DNA of 64,000 nt from Limivivens faecihominis. GTDB lineage: Bacteria; Bacillota; Clostridia; Lachnospirales; Lachnospiraceae. The position numbers were made by a program, and so were the translations under genes. The notes below the pieces were generated by a model. The model was not told the origin of the DNA. It worked only from the letters and a program-made list of their open reading frames with translations, and did no database searches. Within the stretch, counting starts at the first letter, position 1, and each line of letters opens with the position of its first letter. The DNA lies in NCBI RefSeq assembly GCF_020686945.1, contig NZ_JAJEPR010000010.1, positions 44,124-108,123 of the forward strand. Reading direction: 5' to 3'. Shown here piece by piece: positions 6,448 through 14,437 of the stretch.

Positions 6448-8183
6448 TCATCCAGCACCTCGCACCGCTTATCGCGGATGGCATAAACCCGGCTGCAGAT
6501 ATTCAGCACGGTGGGGCGGTGGGTCGTAACGATGCAGGTTCTGGGGTAGGTGTCCTGCATGATATTTTTCAGGACTTTTCTCTCGGTGACGACATCCAGA
6601 GCTGAGGTGGCCTCGTCCAGAAGAAGAATCGGGGATTTCCGAAGGAGCGCCCGGGCGATGGAGAGGCGCTGGGCCTGGCCTTCAGAGAAGCCTCCGCCCC
6701 GCTCTTTGACCTCGCTCTCGATGCCGTCAGGAAGCTTTTCCACAAACTCCCAGGCACAGGCGAGTTTCAGGGCTTCGACGATTTCCTCATCTGTGGCATC
6801 GGGTTTGACGTTGCGGAGATTTTCTGCGATTGTGCCGGAGAACATGGTATTTCCTTGGGGCACATAGGAGAAAAGCTTTCTCGTGGAAGGAGACATAGCA
6901 AGCTGTTCCTTTTCATTGCGGCCGGCACAGATGTGGAAGGAGCCTTTCTGAGGTTTCAGAAGAGAGAGGATCAGCCGCAGCATCGTGGTTTTGCCCTCGC
7001 CGGAGGGCCCCACGAGGGCAACGATCTCATGAGGATAGGCTTCCAGCGAAGCGCCGGAAAAGACTTTTGTGCCGGTGCGGTAGGTGTAGTCGAGATCCTT
7101 CATGATGAGGCCGATGCCCTCTTGCCGGTGCTGTTTTCCAAACTTTTCCACGGCGCTGTCCTGACTGTAGTCCTCCTGGGGCATTTCCACGATATCCATG
7201 AGACGACCCGCGGAGATCGTCAGGGAGATGGCCGTGGGAATCAGGCTGGCCAGGGAGTTCACGGAGCTGGTCAGCGTGCCGGAGAGGGAGAGAAACATGG
7301 TCATGGTTCCGTAGCTGATGGCATTGCTCCAGACGCGGTAAATGCCCCAGCCGTAGCAGCTGTAGGAGACGATGAAGCCGATGATGGACATCAGGACGGA
7401 GGTGAGGATGGACATTTTCTGGAAATCCAGCCGCATCCGGATGTATTCCGTCTGGAGACTTTTCAGGCGATCGGTGTAAAAACGGATCAGGTCAAAGGCC
7501 TTGATGGTCTGAATGTTGGAGAAAGCCTCCTGGTTGAAACCGTACATTTTCGCATTCATGGCCGCGCTCTTCTGGTTGTTGTTCCGCATCCGGCGAAGGA
7601 GCGGCCGGGAGAGCAGGGCGCTGAAGGGAATGCCTAAGAGGGCAAAAAGCGCGAAGGTCGGGTCGTAATACAGAACCACGGCCAGGGCACTTACAAAGCG
7701 GAAGGTATAAATGATGAGATTGGGAAGCCAGTTGAGAATTCCATTGGAAATATTGGAGGCGTCGGAACTCCAGCGAGTCACCAGATCGCCGGTGTGGTAG
7801 GCTGTGAGGGATTCCCAGTCCGTCACGAGCATTTTCGCGAAAATGTCATTTTTGATCTCGGAATCCACCTTCAGATTGATGAAGGTGGAGGCGTAGCCGG
7901 AGGCCTGAGACACGAGAATGTTCGCCAGGGAAAAGCCGATCATGGCGGCAAAAGTAGCCAGAAGCTTTCCGGTCTGATGGCCGGTGATAATATCCACCAG
8001 ATCCTTGGAGATCAGGCTGGAAATCAGGGAGACACCGGACCCCGCGATTCCGAGAAGCGTATAGAGAACCATGGATTTCCAGTAGCGTCGGCCGTACTGG
8101 AGAATCCATTTGGACTGTGCCCACATTTTCCTGAGAGTTCCCTGCTTTAAGTGCTTTTGGATCAGGAGCAGTTTGTCTTTCAT
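6414..8183 (-). CDS. ABC exporter, fused permease and ATPase (no peptidase domain)
   Basis: A 589-residue half-transporter: a six-helix type I exporter membrane domain in the first 330 residues, then an ATPase with Walker A GPSGEGKTT (392-400), Q-loop VPQGNTMF, signature FSEGQ (499-503; a variant of LSGGQ), Walker B LLLDEA (520-525) and the H-loop TTH (553-555). There is no N-terminal C39 peptidase, so leader removal must be done by another protein such as the S26 peptidase. Its ATG overlaps the end of the upstream PqqD-kinase gene by 4 bases (8180-8183), implying translational coupling. Likely exports the 127-aa protein or a derived peptide (inference). Confidence 0.9.
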   Translation of the reverse strand: MKDKLLLIQKHLKQGTLRKMWAQSKWILQYGRRYWKSMVLYTLLGIAGSGVSLISSLISKDLVDIITGHQTGKLLATFAAMIGFSLANILVSQASGYASTFINLKVDSEIKNDIFAKMLVTDWESLTAYHTGDLVTRWSSDASNISNGILNWLPNLIIYTFRFVSALAVVLYYDPTFALFALLGIPFSALLSRPLLRRMRNNNQKSAAMNAKMYGFNQEAFSNIQTIKAFDLIRFYTDRLKSLQTEYIRMRLDFQKMSILTSVLMSIIGFIVSYSCYGWGIYRVWSNAISYGTMTMFLSLSGTLTSSVNSLASLIPTAISLTISAGRLMDIVEMPQEDYSQDSAVEKFGKQHRQEGIGLIMKDLDYTYRTGTKVFSGASLEAYPHEIVALVGPSGEGKTTMLRLILSLLKPQKGSFHICAGRNEKEQLAMSPSTRKLFSYVPQGNTMFSGTIAENLRNVKPDATDEEIVEALKLACAWEFVEKLPDGIESEVKERGGGFSEGQAQRLSIARALLRKSPILLLDEATSALDVVTERKVLKNIMQDTYPRTCIVTTHRPTVLNICSRVYAIRDKRCEVLDEEAITRMMEDF

Positions 8184-9340
8184 GGGAGAAGTCCTCCGAT
8201 GCGGTCGATCTCTTCCTTCATGGTGCAGGCTGCGGAAGGATTCTTCGTGCAGAGGAAGGAAAGGACCGGCAGGTTTTCAGCCAGAGCCTCGGAAAAGGCC
8301 AGATTTTCGGAGAGCTGCTCCTCGCTCCAGCAGGGGGAGATCAGCCGCTGCATGACGCGGACTGTTTTTTCCCCGGCGGAGAGCTCCTGTATGAAGTCTT
8401 TTTCCGGGTCGCGTCCCAGAAGAACGATGCCGCCAAGTTTCTGGGTTTCTGTGGTGAAAATTTCGGAGGTGCCGCACCAGGGGAGGCCGTAGACGAGAAA
8501 GCGGCCGTCCTTCTGCCCGAGGAGATTCAGATCGCCGTTGAGAAGGGGCGTCTGGAAAAGCTCGTGCCAGAGGTTGGTGTGGGTGGATTTTCCCATGCCG
8601 GAGTGGCCGGAGAAAAGCCAGGCCTTTCCCTGATAAAGAAGCGAAGCCGAGTGAAGGGCAAAGCGGCCTCTTTTCTGAGCCAGAAAAAGGAAAAACAGCC
8701 GGATTGCGTGAAAAAGATTGGCCAGATTTTCTTCCGTGGATGTGGGAGCACAGGAAATCCGGACGTAGGAGCCGTCTTTCGTCATGGAGGCCTCCCGGAT
8801 GTTCTTCATAGTCGGGAAAAGAAAGACATATCGGTCCGCTGCCTCCATCACCGTGAGCTCCGGATTGCGAAGAAGAACAGTTCCGTTTGCTTTCGGGGAG
8901 GGCGGCAGCGTGACAAGGTCAATTTCCTGATCCGGAAGTTCGCTTTTTTCGGAAGCAAAGGCAGAAAATTCTTTTGGAAAAAGGGAAGCCGGACCGTTCA
9001 GACGCAGGAGCAGGCCCGCGATCTCCAGGTTAAGCGTATCGTCCCGGCGCTTCGGAGCCAGGTTTTCCTCGAGAATCCCAAAGGAGAGAAGCTGCCGGAA
9101 AAAGGTCTGCACATCCTCCCGAAGCTCCGGACAGGTGCTCTCCGGCACTTCATAATACCTGGCCAGATGGTGGGTCAGTTCTTCGAGATCGGAGGTGTGC
9201 TCCAGCGTATTCCAGAGGAAGGCGCCGGTCTCATTCAGAACCACTGCTTTGTGCTGGTCGGCCACCTGCTGACCAAAGGGGAGAAGATACCAGGAATTTC
9301 CCACTTTTTTCAATGTATATCCAGATGAATGTTTCAGCAT
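8180..9340 (-). CDS. PqqD domain fused to HPr-kinase-like ATPase
   Basis: A 386-residue two-domain protein. Residues 5-95 form a PqqD-like domain (YTLKKVGNSWYLLPFGQQV, then VVLNETGAFLW). Residues about 200-386 form an HPr kinase/phosphorylase-like fold with P-loop GHSGMGKST (245-253), NGDLNLL and GLPWCGT. HPr-kinase-like proteins are known in lasso-peptide clusters, where they phosphorylate the precursor; here the fused PqqD would deliver the substrate. It is upstream of and overlaps the ABC exporter, and it is partnered in the locus by a nucleotidyltransferase. Serine or threonine phosphorylation of the cargo is plausible but not shown by sequence. AAAGGAA precedes the ATG. Confidence 0.85.
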   Translation of the reverse strand: MLKHSSGYTLKKVGNSWYLLPFGQQVADQHKAVVLNETGAFLWNTLEHTSDLEELTHHLARYYEVPESTCPELREDVQTFFRQLLSFGILEENLAPKRRDDTLNLEIAGLLLRLNGPASLFPKEFSAFASEKSELPDQEIDLVTLPPSPKANGTVLLRNPELTVMEAADRYVFLFPTMKNIREASMTKDGSYVRISCAPTSTEENLANLFHAIRLFFLFLAQKRGRFALHSASLLYQGKAWLFSGHSGMGKSTHTNLWHELFQTPLLNGDLNLLGQKDGRFLVYGLPWCGTSEIFTTETQKLGGIVLLGRDPEKDFIQELSAGEKTVRVMQRLISPCWSEEQLSENLAFSEALAENLPVLSFLCTKNPSAACTMKEEIDRIGGLLP

Positions 9341-9379
9341 GGTAAAGGATTCCTTTCTATATTGCTAATAAGAAGGATG

Positions 9380-9622
9380 TTGGGGTCAAAAGGTCTTTTG
9401 CCCCAACTGATGCTTACGAATTGCTCCGCTTCGGTCGGTGCAAAACGAACATCCACTGGATGTTCTGCACCTCATGTTTGGCGGGTTCCAAGTTCAAAAG
9501 CCTTATCGTGCAAGCACGAACGGCTTCTTGACCTATAGCAATTCTGCAAAATATTGCACCCGATCCGATTCATCAGAGCGTGAAATACTGCGTCAGAAAT
9601 CTTTGCCGTGCGTCGGCACGCC
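9380..9622. repeat. Non-coding multi-hairpin repeat region
   Basis: The 468-base gap 9341-9808 holds no convincing gene but several stem-loops: 9380-9406 (TTGGGG...CCCCAA with an inner CAAAAG/CTTTTG); 9437-9471 (GGTGCA...TGCACC around the perfect dyad GAACATCCA-C-TGGATGTTC); about 9489-9534 (around TCGTGC-AA-GCACGA); and 9609-9622 (CGTGC-GTCG-GCACG). The third is a dispersed repeat with an inverted copy at the right edge of the window. The region probably contains the exporter-operon promoter on its left side, which I could not fix. Confidence 0.7.
9477..9534 (+). repeat. Dispersed 58-bp repeat, copy 1
   Basis: This stretch matches the reverse complement of 63943-64000 at 54 of 58 positions, including an unbroken 29-base identity from about 9490 to 9518. 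Both copies fold around TCGTGC-AA-GCACGA. Confidence 0.9.
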
Positions 9623-9736
9623 TGCAGATTTCATCCTTGTCTTTCGCACTCTGCCAAATTGCCTCGGCCGCATTATTTTGTTGAATCGCTATAAATTATA
9701 CCACCAGGAAATAAGGGAAGGCAAATGATTTTCTCC

Positions 9737-9765
9737 TTGACGTACCCTGCGGAATAGGCTATAGT
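9737..9765 (+). promoter_or_regulatory. Promoter of the phospholipase D family gene
   Basis: TTGACG (9737-9742), 17-base spacer, TATAGT (9760-9765), about 40 bases before the start codon. Confidence 0.7.
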
Positions 9766-9808
9766 ACGACTCAATCCTGCCTTTCATGGGGGATGGAAGG
9801 AGTAGATG

Positions 9809-11293
9809 ATGAAAACAATAATTTTAAGACTGTTACAGGTGGTTTTGCTTGCTGTTCTGGTGATCATCGGCGTGAATGTGCTGGAGCCGCTGCGGCCGGT
9901 GAAGCTTTCTGAGGAAAAACAGGCGGCGGCCGAGGAGACGGTCCGGGAGATCAAGGAGTCGATGAAGGCAGACAGCAGCTCGGAGTCGGGAAACACAGCC
10001 CTGGAAAACCGATCGAAAGATACGGCGGCTTTGGAAAATAAGGAGCGCATCGCCTGCATCGATGACAACGAGGAGGCCTTGGTTCTTCGTCTGCGAATGA
10101 TCGAGGCGGCAAAGGAATCGCTGGTCTTTGCCACCTTTGATTTCCGGGCGGACGAGAGCGGCAGCGCCATGATGGCGGCTTTCTATGCGGCGGCAGAGCG
10201 GGGCGTAAAGGTGAGCCTTTTGCTGGATGGAATGAACGAGTTTCTCTATCTCGAAAGGAGTGAGCTTTTCAAGGCTCTCTGCACACACGAAAATGTGGAA
10301 GTGCGGGTCTATAACCCCATCGATGCGTTCCATATTTTAAAAGGGAATTACCGGATGCATGACAAGTATCTCATCACCGATGATACCATGTACCTGCTGG
10401 GCGGACGAAATTCCAATGACATTTTCCTGGGGGATCGGAAGACCGGAATCAATGCGGATCGGGAGATCTTCGTCTATGAGCCGGAGAAGGGAAATGGAAA
10501 GTCGTTTCAGGAGCTGGAGGAGTATTTTGCTTCCATCTGGGAGGAAAGCTGTGTTAAGGAAAAGAAGGTTTCCATGAAAGAGGCGAAGAAGGAAGCGGCG
10601 GAAGCGAAGCTTCTGGAGCACTATCAGGAAATCTGTGAGAAATATCCGGAGCTTGGCACGGCAGCAGAGACAGACTGGACGAAGGAGACTTACCCGGCGG
10701 AGAGCATTACGCTGATCAACAACGGGACTCAGGCGGCAAAGCACGAGCCGATCATGTTCTACACCCTGGAAAAGCTGATGGAAGAGAGCAAAGATATCGT
10801 GATTCAGACGCCCTATGTGATCGCAGACCAGTCCATGTATGCAGTGATGGAAGAGACTGCGGAGCACGCGGATGTGAAAATTATCCTGAATGCCGTGGAG
10901 AAAGGCTCCAATCCCTGGGGCTGTACGGATTATCTCAATAATAAAGGAAAGATCCTGGGGACGGGCTGTTCCGTCTATGAGCTGATGAATGAGGCCGCAG
11001 TCCACACGAAGACGATTGTGGTAGATGACAGGATGTCGATTGTGGGCTCCTATAACTGGGATATGAGAAGCACCTACCTCGACACGGAGCTGATGCTGGT
11101 GATTGACAGTGAGAAACTGAATCAGCATCTGAGGGAGATGAATGCGGAGTATATGGAGAAGAGCAGAGAGGTGCTGCCAGATGGAACGGAGACAGAAGGG
11201 GCAAAGTTCCAGGAAGTGGAGATGACGACGGCGAAGAAGGGGATTTATCAGGTGCTGAGGGTGATTATCCGGCCGTTCAGGCATTTGCTGTAG
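9809..11293 (+). CDS. Membrane-anchored phospholipase D family protein
   Basis: A protein of about 494 residues with an N-terminal signal anchor (ILRLLQVVLLAVLVIIGVNV) and two HKD motifs: MHDKYLITD (His near residue 185) followed by GGRNSND, and VHTKTIVVDD (His near 400) followed by GSYNWD. Two HKD half-sites make the active site of phospholipase D, cardiolipin synthase and phosphatidyltransferase enzymes, acting through a phosphohistidine. It lacks the two N-terminal helices of classical cardiolipin synthases and resembles Clostridial PLD-like proteins with an extracytoplasmic domain. Start: ATGATG at 9806; the second ATG is better spaced (6 bases) from AGGAG. Exact substrate unknown. Confidence 0.85.
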   Translation: MKTIILRLLQVVLLAVLVIIGVNVLEPLRPVKLSEEKQAAAEETVREIKESMKADSSSESGNTALENRSKDTAALENKERIACIDDNEEALVLRLRMIEAAKESLVFATFDFRADESGSAMMAAFYAAAERGVKVSLLLDGMNEFLYLERSELFKALCTHENVEVRVYNPIDAFHILKGNYRMHDKYLITDDTMYLLGGRNSNDIFLGDRKTGINADREIFVYEPEKGNGKSFQELEEYFASIWEESCVKEKKVSMKEAKKEAAEAKLLEHYQEICEKYPELGTAAETDWTKETYPAESITLINNGTQAAKHEPIMFYTLEKLMEESKDIVIQTPYVIADQSMYAVMEETAEHADVKIILNAVEKGSNPWGCTDYLNNKGKILGTGCSVYELMNEAAVHTKTIVVDDRMSIVGSYNWDMRSTYLDTELMLVIDSEKLNQHLREMNAEYMEKSREVLPDGTETEGAKFQEVEMTTAKKGIYQVLRVIIRPFRHLL

Positions 11294-11345
11294 GGGAAAA
11301 GAAAAGTTTGAGCCGCTGATTGTATACATGTATTCTAAAAAACTC

Positions 11346-11375
11346 TTGACATCTTCCTATACTTGGTATTACAAT
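11346..11375 (+). promoter_or_regulatory. Promoter of the oligopeptide/murein-peptide operon
   Basis: TTGACA (11346-11351), 18-base spacer, TACAAT (11370-11375), followed by a leader of about 105 bases. Confidence 0.7.
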
Positions 11376-11400
11376 AGCAGAAATTAAAAAAGAGTTTACA

Positions 11401-11445
11401 GACGCAGGGGTCTGAGCCAATCGGGGCCGGACTGCCTGCGTTTTT
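11401..11445 (+). promoter_or_regulatory. Terminator-like leader hairpin (possible attenuator)
   Basis: Between the promoter and the first gene, GACGCAGG pairs with CCTGCGT, with an inner stem GTCTGAGCC/GGCCGGAC and an AATC-containing loop, and is followed at once by TTTTT. A complete intrinsic terminator located after the promoter and before the first start codon suggests conditional termination; no known riboswitch class was recognised. Confidence 0.55.
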
Positions 11446-11486
11446 CCATAGTATGCAGGGAAAGCTCTTGGAAATACGGAGGCATT

Positions 11487-12488
11487 ATGGAGGACAAAAA
11501 TCAGGAAGTCATACTGGAGATGAAAGATCTTTCCATTTCCTTTTTCAATAAGTCTGGTGAGATACAGGCGGTCCGGGGAATCAATTATACGCTGCATAAA
11601 GGCGAGGTTCTCGGAATCGTCGGAGAGTCCGGAAGCGGAAAATCCGTTTCCAGCCACGGAATCTTACGGCTGACACCGGACACCGGCAAGGTCAAGACCG
11701 GAGAGATTCTTTTCCACGGGAAAGATATTTTAAAGATGAACAAGAAGGAACTTCAGGAACTTCGGGGAAACAAGATCGCCATGATCTTCCAGGACCCCAT
11801 GACCTCCCTGGACCCTTTGTTTACGGTAGAGTATCAGTTGAACGAGTCGCTGAAAAAGCACACGAATCTGGATGCGGTGGCCCGGAAGGCAAGAATGATT
11901 GAGCTTTTGACGCTTGTCGGAATCAACCAGCCGGAACGGCGGATCAAACAGTATCCTTACGAGTTTTCCGGCGGCATGCGTCAGAGGGTCATGATTGCCA
12001 TGGCACTCTCCTGTGATCCGGAGCTTCTGATTGCGGACGAGCCGACCACGGCCCTGGATGTGACGATCCAGGCACAGATTGTAGAACTTTTGAAAGAACT
12101 GAAAGATAAACTGGGAATGGCCATTATCTTCATCACCCATGACCTTGGCGTGGTCTCCGAGATCTGCGACAAGATCATTGTCATGTATGCGGGAAAGGTG
12201 GTGGAGGAAGGAATGAGCCGCCAGATTTTCTATGAGAGATGTCATCCTTATACAGAAGGCCTTCTGGCCTCCGTGCCGAAGCTTGACAGCGATGTGAGCG
12301 AGAAGCTTAAGCCCATCAAGGGAAATCCGCCGGATATGAGCGCGGTGAAACCGGGCTGTGCCTTTGCTCCCCGCTGCAGCTGTGCGATGAAGATCTGCGT
12401 CAGGGAGGAGCCGCCCGAGTGCGAGCTGGATGAGACCCATAAGGCTTCCTGCTGGCAGGTCATCAAAAAAGCGATGCAGAATACTTGA
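11487..12488 (+). CDS. oppD: Oligopeptide ABC transporter ATP-binding protein (OppD/DppD)
   Basis: 333 residues. Walker A GESGSGKS, Q-loop IFQDPMTSLDP, signature FSGGMRQRV, Walker B LLIADEPTTALD and switch His in ITHDLGVV. The C-terminal oligopeptide-transporter extension ends in the Cys-rich motif CAFAPRCSCAMKIC, which in this family can bind an iron-sulfur cluster. It energises uptake of peptides with the OppF-like partner. GGAGG lies 5 bases upstream of the ATG. First gene of the D-F-B-C-A transporter operon; downstream murein-peptide enzymes suggest cell-wall peptides as substrate. Confidence 0.92.
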   Translation: MEDKNQEVILEMKDLSISFFNKSGEIQAVRGINYTLHKGEVLGIVGESGSGKSVSSHGILRLTPDTGKVKTGEILFHGKDILKMNKKELQELRGNKIAMIFQDPMTSLDPLFTVEYQLNESLKKHTNLDAVARKARMIELLTLVGINQPERRIKQYPYEFSGGMRQRVMIAMALSCDPELLIADEPTTALDVTIQAQIVELLKELKDKLGMAIIFITHDLGVVSEICDKIIVMYAGKVVEEGMSRQIFYERCHPYTEGLLASVPKLDSDVSEKLKPIKGNPPDMSAVKPGCAFAPRCSCAMKICVREEPPECELDETHKASCWQVIKKAMQNT

Positions 12489-12506
12489 AGGATAGGATGA
12501 TAGACC

Positions 12507-13487
12507 ATGGAAAAGAAAAATGTGGAAAGCGGAGAGATTCTGCTGGAAGTAAAAAATCTCAAGAAATATTATCCGGTGCGGACCGGATTTATCAAAAAGA
12601 CGGAACTGAAGGCCGTCGATGATGTGAGCTTTTTCATCCGGAAAGGCGAGACCTTAGGTATCGTGGGCGAGAGCGGCTGCGGAAAGACCACTTTAGGAAG
12701 AACGGTTCTTCGTCTCGAGGAGCCTACCTCCGGCGATATCATTTACGAGGGCGAATCCATCATCGGAAAAAACATGAAGGAATACCGCAAAAAAATGCAG
12801 ATCGTTTTTCAGGATCCATACGCCTCCCTGGATCCCAGAAAAACCGTCTCAGACATCATCGGCGAGGCCATGGATATCCAGAAGCTTTGTAAGACGAAGG
12901 AAGAGCGGAGGGATAAGATTCTGGAGCTCATGAAGCTGGTGGGACTGAACGCGGAGTTCTACAACCGTTTCCCTCATGAGTTTTCCGGCGGACAGAGACA
13001 GCGTATCGGCATCGCCCGGGCGCTGGCGGTAAATCCGGGCTTCATCATCTGCGACGAACCGGTATCTGCGCTGGATGTTTCCATCCAGGCACAGATCATC
13101 AATATGCTGGAGGAACTGCAGGAGACAAGAAAACTCACTTATCTTTTTATCGCCCACGATCTGGCCATCGTAAAGCATATCAGTACGAGAATCGGCGTTA
13201 TGTATCTGGGCCATATGGTGGAGCTGGCAGAGAGTGCGGAGCTGTACCGCAATCCGATTCATCCCTACACGGAGATGCTTCTTTCCGCGATTCCGATTGC
13301 GGATCCGGATCTTTCCGCGGCAAGAAAACGGATCAAGCTGGAGGGCGAGGTGCCAAGCCCCTTAAATCCTCCGTCAGGCTGTCCTTTCCGGACCCGGTGT
13401 CCGAAAGCCGGAAAAGCCTGTGCGGAAAGCATGCCGGCGCTTCGGGAGATCACCCCGGGCCATTTCGCCGCCTGCCATAACGCATAA
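12507..13487 (+). CDS. oppF: Oligopeptide ABC transporter ATP-binding protein (OppF/DppF)
   Basis: 326 residues. Walker A GESGCGKTT, IVFQDPYASLDPRKTV, signature FSGGQRQRI, Walker B IICDEPVSALD and IAHDLAIV. The C-terminal Cys motif CPFRTRCPKAGKAC is present. Forms the heterodimeric ATPase with the OppD homologue 18 bases upstream. Confidence 0.92.
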   Translation: MEKKNVESGEILLEVKNLKKYYPVRTGFIKKTELKAVDDVSFFIRKGETLGIVGESGCGKTTLGRTVLRLEEPTSGDIIYEGESIIGKNMKEYRKKMQIVFQDPYASLDPRKTVSDIIGEAMDIQKLCKTKEERRDKILELMKLVGLNAEFYNRFPHEFSGGQRQRIGIARALAVNPGFIICDEPVSALDVSIQAQIINMLEELQETRKLTYLFIAHDLAIVKHISTRIGVMYLGHMVELAESAELYRNPIHPYTEMLLSAIPIADPDLSAARKRIKLEGEVPSPLNPPSGCPFRTRCPKAGKACAESMPALREITPGHFAACHNA

Positions 13488-13505
13488 AGAGTAAGGAGAA
13501 TAAAA

Positions 13506-14426
13506 ATGCAGACTTCAAGATATATTGTAAAGCGAATCCTGCTGGCCCTGGTCAGCCTCTTCGCAATCATTACCATTACATATTTTCTGATGAATCTGAT
13601 GCCCGGCGACCCCTTTATGTCGGAGAAGGCTTCAGAAGAAAACCGTGCGATCCTCATTGCCAAGTACGGACTGGATCAGCCGGTGTATGTGCAGTATGGA
13701 AAATACCTCGAAAATCTCCTGCACGGGGATATGGGAACCAGCTATGTGCTCCAGAAAGGCCGTGCGGTAAAGGATATCATTTTTGAATCCTTCCAGGTTT
13801 CAATGGGACTGGGCGTGAGAGCCCTTCTCCTTGCGATTGTGTGCGGCATCATCCTGGGCTGTATCGCAGGTCTCTGTAAGGATAAGCTGCCGGATGCGAT
13901 CATCCGTGTCTTTTCGTCGATTGGAATTTCGATGCCTGGTTATGTCATCGCCTCCGGGCTGATGATTTTCCTGGCGGTAAACTTAAAGGTTCTTCCGGTC
14001 AATTACAATAAACCGGGCGGCTGGGTGATGCCGATGCTGACGCTGGCGATTTACCCGACCTCGTATCTGACCCGACTGACGAGAGCCAGTATTCTGGAGG
14101 TTATGAATCAGGATTATCTTCGAACCGAGAGGGCCAAGGGAATGTCAGAATTCGTGGTGGTTTTCATCCACGCTCTGAAAAACTCTTTGATCCCGGTTAT
14201 CACTTACTTGGGACCGCTGACAGCCTCCATTCTGACCGGTGGTTTCGTGGCGGAGAGCGTATTCAGCGTACCGGGACTCGGCCGGTATTTCGTAAGCTCC
14301 ATCAGCAGCAGAGACTACACCATGATCATGGGTGTGACGATCTTTTACTCAGCCCTCATCGTGTTCATGAACCTGATCTGCGATATCCTCTATAAGATCG
14401 TAGACCCGAGAATACAGTTGGATTAA
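13506..14426 (+). CDS. oppB: Oligopeptide/dipeptide ABC transporter permease (OppB/DppB)
   Basis: 306 residues with six predicted membrane helices; starts YIVKRILLALVSLFAIITIT, the conserved N-terminal helix of the DppB/OppB family, and carries an EAA-type loop (YLRTERAKGMSEFVVVFIHA) that contacts the ATPases, followed by GGFVAESVFSVPGLGRYF. 18 bases separate it from oppF; AAGGAGAA precedes the ATG. Confidence 0.93.
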   Translation: MQTSRYIVKRILLALVSLFAIITITYFLMNLMPGDPFMSEKASEENRAILIAKYGLDQPVYVQYGKYLENLLHGDMGTSYVLQKGRAVKDIIFESFQVSMGLGVRALLLAIVCGIILGCIAGLCKDKLPDAIIRVFSSIGISMPGYVIASGLMIFLAVNLKVLPVNYNKPGGWVMPMLTLAIYPTSYLTRLTRASILEVMNQDYLRTERAKGMSEFVVVFIHALKNSLIPVITYLGPLTASILTGGFVAESVFSVPGLGRYFVSSISSRDYTMIMGVTIFYSALIVFMNLICDILYKIVDPRIQLD

Positions 14427-14437
14427 AGGAAGAAGCC

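Noticed and set aside
3483..9340. Classical lasso-peptide cluster
   Set aside because: No asparagine-synthetase-like cyclase and no lasso precursor; only shared accessory families are present.
9438..9728. 96-codon ORF in the hairpin region
   Set aside because: Covers the dispersed repeat and several stem-loops, has no ribosome site and no protein-like pattern.
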